Shown here in pieces: positions 7,767-12,854 of a DNA stretch of 12,854 nt. The notes below the pieces were generated by a model. The model was given only the letters and a program-made list of their open reading frames with translations. It had not been told where the DNA came from and did not search any database. This DNA comes from Deltaproteobacteria bacterium (GTDB lineage Bacteria; Desulfobacterota; Binatia; DP-6), in NCBI GenBank assembly GCA_005879245.1, contig VBLA01000196.1:1-12854 (forward strand), in the 5' to 3' direction. The first letter of the stretch is position 1; every line of letters starts with the position of its first letter. The translations under genes were made by a program, and so were the position numbers.

Positions 7767-8816
7767 TTGTCCCCCAAGGCGCCCCGGTGCTACCGTCCGC
7801 TGGTGGCTGCCCACCGCGTCGCGTCCTTCGACCCCCTCCTCTCCCCCGCCGTCGGCGCGTCCATGGTCCGCCTCTGCGAGCGCTACGGTGCGTACGGGAT
7901 GTACTCGGAGGAGCCGACGTTCGCCGGGCTCGGTGAGGGTCTCCCCGCCCGCTACGACGCCGTCCGGAATTTCCTCCGCACCGGGGGGCGCTTCGGACGA
8001 AGCGAGCCCCACGCCGTGCTCGTGGCGCGCACGAACTACTTCCGCGAGACCTATGCCTACGGCGACGAGGTGCGCATCGCCGGCATCGAGCCCTTCCTCC
8101 GCCACGAGGGTTTCGTCGAGGCGGCGCGCGCCCTCTACGGGCGTCCGGTCATCGTGCCCGCGATCGTGTATGCCAACCTCCTCGTCCCCGGCCAGGAGCT
8201 CGCCGTCCACACCGACGTGCCGGAATTCCGGGGGATCAGCCGGAAGACGCACCCCCAGTGGCTCATCGTCGTGATGCACCACTCGGGGCTCTTCGCCGAG
8301 TGGCGGATGCCGATCGCGACCGGGGTGGCCTGGTTCCACGACTGCGCGGGCGGGGACTTCGTCTTCTACCCCGACGGCCCCCAGGCGCCGCCCGACGCCC
8401 ATCCCGTCCGCTCGAACACGGCGCTCCTCCTCGACACCGACAGCGTCTTCCACGGCGTCGACCGCGTGGACGAGCGCGAGCGCCCCCTCACCCCCCTCTG
8501 GCCCGGCATGCGACTCGCCGCCCTCGGAGACGGCCGCTGGCAGGTGCTCGACGGCGAGCGGCCGGTCGCCGAGTACCGCTGGGAGGAGCTCCGCTTCTCG
8601 ATCTCCTGGAAGGCGTACTGCTTCGCCGACGAGGCGGAGCGACGCGGCTGGCGCGAGCACCAGGCCGATCTGAGCGTCGCGAGCGTGCTCGACCGCCTGC
8701 TGGCGGACCTCGCCGCTCGCGGCGTGATCCGCGGGACACGTCCCTCCGAAGCCGAGCTTCCCGACCTCCTCATCGACACCTACGTGCGCTATCCTGCGCC
8801 CGTCCGCGCCGCATGA
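7767..8816 (+). CDS. Probable 2-oxoglutarate/Fe(II)-dependent oxygenase-like protein
   Basis: 349 residues from the TTG at 7767. Other starts are possible: GTG at 7803 (VAAHRVASFDPLL) or ATG at 7863 (MVRLCERYGAYGMY). Only a weak AAGAGA precedes the TTG. Seen: a candidate facial triad His148-Thr-Asp150 within PGQELAVHTDVPEFRG, a core strand GGDFVFYPDG, a distal His229 in DTDSVFHGVDRV, and Arg276 in LRFSISWKAYCF as a possible 2-oxoglutarate ligand. Order and spacing fit the double-stranded beta-helix of 2OG oxygenases, with a longer insert than usual between distal His and Arg. No signal peptide is seen. The gene overlaps the downstream GST-like gene as ATGA and diverges from moxR. Substrate unknown; assignment rests on motif reading only. 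Confidence 0.72.
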   Translation: MSPKAPRCYRPLVAAHRVASFDPLLSPAVGASMVRLCERYGAYGMYSEEPTFAGLGEGLPARYDAVRNFLRTGGRFGRSEPHAVLVARTNYFRETYAYGDEVRIAGIEPFLRHEGFVEAARALYGRPVIVPAIVYANLLVPGQELAVHTDVPEFRGISRKTHPQWLIVVMHHSGLFAEWRMPIATGVAWFHDCAGGDFVFYPDGPQAPPDAHPVRSNTALLLDTDSVFHGVDRVDERERPLTPLWPGMRLAALGDGRWQVLDGERPVAEYRWEELRFSISWKAYCFADEAERRGWREHQADLSVASVLDRLLADLAARGVIRGTRPSEAELPDLLIDTYVRYPAPVRAA

Positions 8817-9814
8817 ACGTCTACCGTATATTCGGCCTGGAGCTGTCGCCGTACTCGGTGAAGGTGCGCTCCTACTTCCGCTACAAGCAGATCCCCCACG
8901 AGTGGATCGTGCGGGACATCACCACCACCGCCGAGTACGAGCGCTACGCGAAGCTGCCACTCGTCCCGCTCGTCGTGACCCCGGACGGCACGGCGCTCCA
9001 GGACTCGACGCCGATCATCGAGGCGATGGAGGCGCGGGTCCCCGCACCGCCCCTCCAGCCGTCGGACCCCGCGATCGCCTTCCTGTCGGCGCTCGTCGAG
9101 GAGTACGCGGACGAGTGGGGTAACAAGCCGATGTTCCACTACCGCTGGTTCTACGAGCCGGATCAGGAGTCGGCCGCCGAGCGGCTCGCACGGAGCATGA
9201 ACCCGGCGCTCGACGAGGACGGCCACGCGAACCTGAAGCAGGCGGTGATGGGCCGGATGGTCCCGCGGCTCGCGTTCGTCGGCTCCTCAGCCGCGACGCG
9301 GGAGCAGATCGAGGGCTCGTTCCACCGGCAGCTCGCGATCCTCGAGCGGCACCTCGCAGCGCGACCCTACCTCTTCGGCGGGCGCCCTGCCCTCGCGGAC
9401 CTCGGGCTCTTCGCGCAGCTCTACCAGTGTGCGACGGATCCGACCCCGGGGGCGATCATGCGCCAGAAAGCCCCCGCGACCCTCGCGTGGATCGAGCGCA
9501 TGCTCGCTCCCACGGGAGCTGGCGACTTCGAGCCGTGGGAGGCGCTCGAGCCGACGCTTCTCCCGCTCCTCCGTGACGAGGTGGGCGCGGTCTTCTTCCC
9601 CTGGACGCTCGCCAACGCCCAGGCGATCGCGGCGGGAGCGAAGCAGTTCAGCTGCACGATCGACGGACGGCCGTTCGCGCAGGAGGCCCAGAAGTATCAC
9701 GCGAAGTCGCTCGGCTGGCTCGGCGAGCGCTACGCGAAGGTGGCCGATCGCTCGCGACTCGACCCGATCCTCGAGCGCGCCGGATGCCTCGCGCCGCTGC
9801 GCGCGCGCCTATAG
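8813..9814 (+). CDS. Glutathione S-transferase-like protein
   Basis: 333 residues. The N-terminal thioredoxin-like domain (1-75) shows RIFGLELSPYSVKVRSYFRY with Ser12/Ser15 where GSTs place the catalytic or glutaredoxin-type residue. Pro52 in LVPLV would be the cis-proline, and QDSTPIIEAME (63-73) the glutathione gamma-glutamyl binding loop. An all-helical C-terminal domain follows, with RPYLFGGRPALADLGLFAQLYQ near residue 185. About 100 further residues make the protein longer than a classical 200-230 residue GST. ATG at 8813 overlaps the oxygenase-like stop (ATGA), so the two are likely co-translated. The 3' end overlaps the convergent acyltransferase-like gene by six bases. Activity is inferred from the fold; it might be a non-catalytic GST-like protein. 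Confidence 0.85.
   Translation: MNVYRIFGLELSPYSVKVRSYFRYKQIPHEWIVRDITTTAEYERYAKLPLVPLVVTPDGTALQDSTPIIEAMEARVPAPPLQPSDPAIAFLSALVEEYADEWGNKPMFHYRWFYEPDQESAAERLARSMNPALDEDGHANLKQAVMGRMVPRLAFVGSSAATREQIEGSFHRQLAILERHLAARPYLFGGRPALADLGLFAQLYQCATDPTPGAIMRQKAPATLAWIERMLAPTGAGDFEPWEALEPTLLPLLRDEVGAVFFPWTLANAQAIAAGAKQFSCTIDGRPFAQEAQKYHAKSLGWLGERYAKVADRSRLDPILERAGCLAPLRARL
9809..9814. other. Shared palindromic stop: CTATAG ends both convergent genes
   Basis: CTATAG is its own reverse complement. On the plus strand it reads CTA TAG as the final Leu codon and stop of the GST-like gene; on the minus strand it reads CTA TAG as the final Leu codon and stop of the acyltransferase-like gene. No terminator hairpin was seen between the two genes. 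Confidence 0.9.
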
Positions 9815-10831
9815 CGGGATCCGCACACCGCGCCTGCCGAGCGCGACAGCTCCCTCCGAGAGGAGCGCGGTCGTGGCGAGCACTGCCACGAGCCCGGGCC
9901 CCAGTCCCAGGCGGTGCCAGCTCGGGAAGACGAGCCACGCGGGGTAGTAGACGACGACGTAGAGCGTCACCCACGCGGTGAGCGCGTTCCGCCCGATCGC
10001 CACGATCCAGCCCGGGGTCTGCCCGCGAACCTCGAGAGCCGCCGTGCAGTACAGCAACCCCGCTGAAACCGCCGTCGCCAGCACGACGAAGCTGCTGGTG
10101 CCGAGCGTCTTGTCGAAGGGCACGCCGGCCGCGAACAGCGCCGCGGCGGCGACCAGCGCCGCCGTGCCGATGGCGCGCGCCGACGGCAGGAGGGTGCGGG
10201 CGTCTCCATCGGGACCGAGGGTCCGCCCGACGAGGACGCCCGCCAGAGTCAGCGGCACGAAGGCCAGGGCCGCCAACGGATGCTCGTGCACGATGCCATT
10301 CGCCGGCCCGGAGTAGAGGCCGAGCAGCCCGAGCGCGACGACGGCGCACACGGTCGGAGAGACGGCGTCGAGGAGCGTCGCCAGGAGGCCACCCAGGCCG
10401 AGGGTCTGCAGCACCCCCCAGCGCGGCGCGGGCGAGAGACCCCCGATGCCGTCGAGCACGACACCGAGCAAGATCAGGAGCAGGAAGCGTCGCGCGGCAT
10501 CGAACCGCGCCGCCGCCGGCGTCCGTCCCGTCGCGATCCGGTTGCGCAGGAAGAGCGTGAGCGACACCCCGATCAGGAACTGGAAGAGCGGCGCGGGCAG
10601 GTCGAAGAGACGGAGCGAGGGCCCCTGGTTGTGGGCCAGGACGGACGGGACGTGCCGCAGGTAGACGTTCACGAGGTTGGCCGCCAGCATGCCAACCACG
10701 GCAACCCCGCGGCACGCATCGACACACTCGACACGCTTCGCTGGCACAGAGGCCCTCGACCCGCGCTTCGCGGCGATCCGCGTCCAGTCGCGGACGGCGA
10801 CCGCCGCCCCAGCTACACCGACGTGAATCAT
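9809..10831 (-). CDS. Polytopic membrane protein, HGSNAT/DUF1624/DUF5009-like acyltransferase family
   Basis: 340 residues with roughly nine to ten hydrophobic segments. After a basic N-terminal region comes RVECVDACRGVAVVGML (33-49), the family's R-x-x-S/C-x-D-A-x-R-G opening. Next are LRHVPSVLAHNQ and DLPAPLFQFLIGVSL (77-91), then RWGVLQTLGLGGLLA (137-151) and PFDKTLGTSSFVVLATAVSAGLL. These match the eukaryotic heparan-alpha-glucosaminide N-acetyltransferase and bacterial NagX-like plan, in which an acyl group is moved across the membrane to a sugar. The acceptor here is unknown. ATG at 10831 has AAGGAGG close upstream; GTG at 10747 (preceded by GAGG) is an alternative that would trim 28 residues. 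The gene is convergent with the GST-like gene and apparently monocistronic. Confidence 0.8.
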   Translation of the reverse strand: MIHVGVAGAAVAVRDWTRIAAKRGSRASVPAKRVECVDACRGVAVVGMLAANLVNVYLRHVPSVLAHNQGPSLRLFDLPAPLFQFLIGVSLTLFLRNRIATGRTPAAARFDAARRFLLLILLGVVLDGIGGLSPAPRWGVLQTLGLGGLLATLLDAVSPTVCAVVALGLLGLYSGPANGIVHEHPLAALAFVPLTLAGVLVGRTLGPDGDARTLLPSARAIGTAALVAAAALFAAGVPFDKTLGTSSFVVLATAVSAGLLYCTAALEVRGQTPGWIVAIGRNALTAWVTLYVVVYYPAWLVFPSWHRLGLGPGLVAVLATTALLSEGAVALGRRGVRIPL

Positions 10832-10991
10832 CGCCCTCCTTGCTACTATAACGATGCAAGAGTGCGGCCAGATGACAGCCCGGGGACGCAGTGCGGCGAA
10901 GGCTCGCTCTGAAACCACTGCCCGACCGGTGAGCAGGACTTTGCTTAGGGAGGCAGCATCCGACGACGGAACCCGGAGGGAGCCCGCCGCG

Positions 10992-11774
10992 CTAGCCGAC
11001 CAGCGCTTCTCGGACCCCCTCCGCCGCCAGGTCCGCGAACGCCCACGTCGCGCCCGCGGCCATGAGCTCCGGGACGGGGGACCCGCTCGTCTCCACCGTC
11101 AGCGACTCGGCGCCGATGGCGCGGGCGGCGGCCGCGTCTTTCGGGGTGTCGCCGATCACGACGATCCGGCACGCGTCGGCCGGTGCGCCCAGGTGTCGGG
11201 CGCCGCGTGCGACGCCGACGCGGAGGAGCGCAGCGCGATCCTCGGCATCGCAACCGAAGCCGCCGAAGGCGAAGTGGTGGAAGAGGCCGGCGTGCTCGAG
11301 CTTGATCCGCGCACCTTCCCGCAGGTTGCCGGTCCCGAGGCCGACAGCGACGTGCGCCCGGCCGGCGAGCGTCTCGAGCAGCGTGGGCACGCCGGGGAGG
11401 ACGCGGAACCCCTCCGACCGGGGGATCTCGATCGCCAGCGCGGCCAGGTACGCCGCACAGAGCGCGTCGATCGCCGCCTCGTCGGCCGGAAGGCCGAGGC
11501 GCTCGAGCCCCCCGCGGATGATCGCGCGATCGGTCATGCCGTGGAACCGGACGCCGTCGAATATCTCCGGGCGGGCGAAGTGGGCGGCGAATATGCGCAC
11601 GACGGCGCGCCGGCCCGCCCCGCCGGCGGAGACGAGCGTGCCGTCGATGTCGAAGAGGAGGATCGTCCGTCTCAGCTGTCCGTCCTCACGCCAGTCTGGG
11701 CGATATCCTGCGTCGTCGCACCGATTGCAAGGAGCGAGCGGACCCGGAAGCGCCGTGCCTTGCGCCCTCGTCAT
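10992..11774 (-). CDS. HAD-superfamily hydrolase (phosphoglycolate phosphatase-like)
   Basis: 260 residues from the ATG at 11774. Motif I is LLFDIDGTLV with nucleophile and acid/base Asp42 and Asp44. A helical cap follows (about 55-125). Motif II is GTGN (Thr149 region), motif III is a Lys at 158 in ARIKLEHAG, and motif IV is VIGDTPKDAAAARAIGA (Asp209, Asp213). This set is typical of soluble phosphatases such as phosphoglycolate phosphatase or beta-phosphoglucomutase relatives. The first 33 residues (Cys- and Pro-containing, low family resemblance) are doubtful because HAD proteins usually begin within ten residues of motif I. A CTG at 11675 with GAGGA seven bases upstream would give a 227-residue protein of usual length. 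A GTG at 11822 is a longer, less likely alternative. Substrate unknown. Confidence 0.88.
   Translation of the reverse strand: MTRAQGTALPGPLAPCNRCDDAGYRPDWREDGQLRRTILLFDIDGTLVSAGGAGRRAVVRIFAAHFARPEIFDGVRFHGMTDRAIIRGGLERLGLPADEAAIDALCAAYLAALAIEIPRSEGFRVLPGVPTLLETLAGRAHVAVGLGTGNLREGARIKLEHAGLFHHFAFGGFGCDAEDRAALLRVGVARGARHLGAPADACRIVVIGDTPKDAAAARAIGAESLTVETSGSPVPELMAAGATWAFADLAAEGVREALVG
11702..11730 (-). promoter_or_regulatory. Candidate promoter for the HAD gene
   Basis: On the minus strand, TTGCAA (11725-11730) and GATATC (11702-11707) are separated by 17 bases. The match to the sigma-70 consensus is modest (4/6 and 3/6). It lies inside the N-terminal extension of the HAD frame and would start RNA about 20 bases before the CTG at 11675, which supports the shorter protein. 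Confidence 0.25.
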
Positions 11775-11788
11775 CGGCCCGATACACT
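11760..11788 (+). promoter_or_regulatory. Candidate promoter for the small ORF / zinc-binding protein / rsmD operon
   Basis: TTGCGC (11760-11765) and TACACT (11783-11788) are spaced by exactly 17 bases on the plus strand. They match the sigma-70 consensus at 3/6 and 4/6. They lie about 100 bases ahead of the first ORF of the operon, in the gap between divergent genes. The call rests on pattern and position only. Confidence 0.33.
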
Positions 11789-11887
11789 TTCGTCGAGTTC
11801 GTTCAGAGCCCCGCAGCGCCACCAGCGAAGGGCCCCGCTTCCCAACCGACGTGTGCTCAGCAGGGACTCCGGAAGGAGAATCGGGTC

Positions 11888-12004
11888 GTGGCGGCGTACG
11901 ACACGGATGAGCGCGTGGCGCTCAGCTTCGAGAACCCCTGCGACGCCTTCGGCCCGGATGCCGGCCGCCAGCGGCAGGAGCGGCAGAAGGACTCCCATCG
12001 ATGA
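11888..12004 (+). CDS. Small 38-residue ORF, hypothetical
   Basis: A GTG at 11888 preceded by AAGGAG (11873-11878, nine bases away) opens a frame of 38 codons. Its TGA stop (12002-12004) overlaps the ATG of the next gene as ATGA. The product has an acidic N-terminal half (YDTDERVALSFENPCDAF) and a basic, Gln/Arg-rich C-terminal half (GRQRQERQKDSHR), with no membrane segment and one Cys. It is not recognised. The strong ribosome-binding site and exact stop/start overlap suggest it is translated, either as a functional small protein or as a leader that couples ribosomes to the next gene. Confidence 0.55.
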   Translation: MAAYDTDERVALSFENPCDAFGPDAGRQRQERQKDSHR

Positions 12005-12210
12005 CTGGACGATTCAAGAAACCCAACCCGTGCGAGAACATGAACCACCGACGTCCGAACGCACCCGTCAGTCATTGCCCGGAGTGTGGCGGCGTGGTGA
12101 ACGGCAGTCTTCCCGCGCGCTCATGCAGCGAGGCCGAGCACGCGGCAGCGCGGAGGCGCCAGGCCGTATTCTGTGTCCACTGCGGGACGCAGTTGATCTT
12201 CAATCGTTGA
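12001..12210 (+). CDS. Small Cys/His-rich putative zinc-binding protein
   Basis: 69 residues starting MTGRFKKPNPCENMNHRR. Metal-ligand candidates are Cys11, His16, Cys26, Cys29, Cys42, His47, Cys58 and Cys61. They fall into two copies of one pattern: C-x4-H-x9-C-x2-C (11-29) and C-x4-H-x10-C-x2-C (42-61), about 31 residues apart. The second copy ends in a CVHCGTQL zinc-ribbon knuckle. No enzyme domain is present. ATG at 12001 overlaps the stop of the 38-residue ORF, with AAGGA a little upstream. The stop at 12208-12210 overlaps by one base the likely rsmD start. Co-translation with an rRNA methyltransferase hints at an RNA-related role, which is inference. The protein looks like a small conserved type, but I cannot name a family. 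Confidence 0.82.
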   Translation: MTGRFKKPNPCENMNHRRPNAPVSHCPECGGVVNGSLPARSCSEAEHAAARRRQAVFCVHCGTQLIFNR

Positions 12211-12803
12211 TGAGTGCCGTCCACCGGCCGACCATGAGCGGCCTGCGGATCATCGGCGGGGCGTTCAGAGGCCGGCGACTCGTCGCCCCGCGAGGCCTCG
12301 AGACCCGGCCACTACCCGATCGCGTCAAGCAGGCTTTGTTCGACTGGCTCGGACAGCGTCTCGACGGACTCTTCGTCGTCGATTGCTGCGCCGGTTCCGG
12401 GGCGTTCACCTTCGAGGCCTTCAGCCGCGGCGCCAGACGGGTCGAGGCGATCGAGCCTGGCCGGCATGCGCTGCCGGTGTTGCGGGCCAACGCCGCGACC
12501 TTCGGCAACCCACCGGGGCTCATCGTCCACGCACTGCCGTTCCAGGCCGTGTTGCCGCGGCTCCGGGACGTAGATCTGCTCTTCGCCGATCCTCCCTTTG
12601 CGTGGTACTCGGACGACCGGGGGCTCGTCGCCGAGCTGCTGCGACTCGGAGCATGCTCCCTCGCACCCGCCGGCCGCCTGGTGATCCGCGGCGAGCGCGG
12701 TGTCGATCTGCCTGCGCTGCCAGCCGGCCTGGTGGAGCGCGAACGTCGCCCGTACGGGCGGAGCTGGCTGGCCCTGCTGCAGCGAGACGCGACCGACCCC
12801 TGA
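12210..12803 (+). CDS. rsmD: 16S rRNA (guanine(966)-N2)-methyltransferase RsmD
   Basis: 197 residues, close to the family length of about 185-200. The N-terminal LRIIGGAFRGRRL is followed by TRPLPDRVKQALFDWL, the RsmD signature. S-adenosylmethionine motif I is VVDCCAGSGAFTFEAFSRGA (from 56; most RsmD have DLFAGSGALG). The acidic loop is EAIEPG (79-84) and the catalytic motif is DPPF (127-130). It methylates N2 of G966 in 16S rRNA, acting on assembled or partly assembled 30S subunits (family knowledge). ATG at 12210 overlaps the upstream stop as TGATG. ATG at 12234 (MSGLRIIGG) is equally possible by homology but has no ribosome-binding site, so coupling favours 12210. Confidence 0.93.
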   Translation: MSAVHRPTMSGLRIIGGAFRGRRLVAPRGLETRPLPDRVKQALFDWLGQRLDGLFVVDCCAGSGAFTFEAFSRGARRVEAIEPGRHALPVLRANAATFGNPPGLIVHALPFQAVLPRLRDVDLLFADPPFAWYSDDRGLVAELLRLGACSLAPAGRLVIRGERGVDLPALPAGLVERERRPYGRSWLALLQRDATDP

Positions 12804-12854
12804 TGCAGCGCTTCGCGAGCGCGCTCAATCGGAGCGTTCCGACCGCTCGTCCAG
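12803..12854 (+). CDS. Possible next ORF of the rsmD operon (partial, runs off the right edge)
   Basis: An ATG at 12803 overlaps the rsmD stop as TGATG, the same junction as at 12210. Only 17 codons are visible (MQRFASALNRSVPTARP) and there is no stop before the edge. This is not the start of CoaD, the common rsmD neighbour. It could be a real coupled gene or a chance frame in GC-rich DNA. Confidence 0.3.
   Translation, partial: MQRFASALNRSVPTARP

Noticed and set aside
7668..8660. Upstream extension of the moxR frame
   Set aside because: It lies opposite the oxygenase-like gene, has no MoxR-like sequence, and the ATG at 7667 has a good ribosome-binding site.
10845..10850. TATAGT as a -10 box for the acyltransferase-like gene (minus strand)
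   Set aside because: It is only 13 bases before the ATG, so the transcript would start within the ribosome-binding site, and no -35 match lies at 16-18 bases.
11062..11910. Plus-strand frame of 282 codons opposite the HAD gene
   Set aside because: Its sequence is Ser/Arg/Pro/Ala-rich as expected from antisense GC-rich DNA, while the minus strand has all four HAD motifs.
10854..12209. Upstream extension of the rsmD frame
   Set aside because: It crosses the HAD gene on the other strand and the Cys/His gene in another frame, and shows no recognisable domain.
12804..12854. Short GAGCG/CGCTC repeats after rsmD as a terminator
   Set aside because: The arms are short and imperfect with no U-tract, and a coupled start codon at 12803 suggests the operon continues.

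Overview
The window is GC-rich, densely packed bacterial DNA with short intergenic gaps and many 1-4 bp stop/start overlaps. Signal peptides, single-pass membrane proteins with large extracytoplasmic domains and a complete Bat (Bacteroides aerotolerance) type locus suggest a Gram-negative bacterium. The composition and gene mix would fit a deltaproteobacterial-like lineage (Myxococcota, Desulfobacterota or Binatota type), but the sequence alone does not settle this.

Region 1 (1-7667, minus strand) is a Bat operon read from right to left: MoxR AAA+ ATPase, DUF58 protein, a BatD-like/DUF4381-like membrane protein, BatA (VWA), BatB (VWA), BatC (TPR with a Gln-rich tail), and a BatD protein whose frame runs without a stop into a second membrane segment and a BatE-like TPR domain, leaving the window at base 1. 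Every junction after the DUF58 gene overlaps (GTGA, 14 bp, ATGA, ATGA, GTGA), so translation is probably coupled. By family knowledge, MoxR is a cytosolic ATPase partner of a membrane/periplasmic VWA-TPR complex involved in envelope integrity or stress tolerance. The BatD-BatE fusion and the repeated BatD-type cytoplasmic domain are the distinctive points.

Region 2 (7767-9814, plus strand) diverges from moxR. A probable 2-oxoglutarate/Fe(II)-dependent oxygenase-like protein overlaps by 4 bp a glutathione S-transferase-like protein. This pair has no assigned function.

Region 3 (9809-11774, minus strand) has a polytopic acyltransferase-like protein (HGSNAT/DUF1624/DUF5009 type), convergent with the GST and sharing its last codon and stop hexamer CTATAG, and a HAD-family phosphatase whose real start may lie about 100 bp inside the longest plausible frame.

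Region 4 (11888-12854, plus strand) is a compact operon: a 38-residue ORF with a strong ribosome-binding site, a 69-residue protein with two copies of a Cys-x4-His...Cys-x2-Cys pattern, RsmD (16S rRNA guanine-N2 methyltransferase), and the start of a further ORF cut by the window edge. All are joined by stop/start overlaps. No tRNA, rRNA, CRISPR array, insertion sequence or phage gene was seen.
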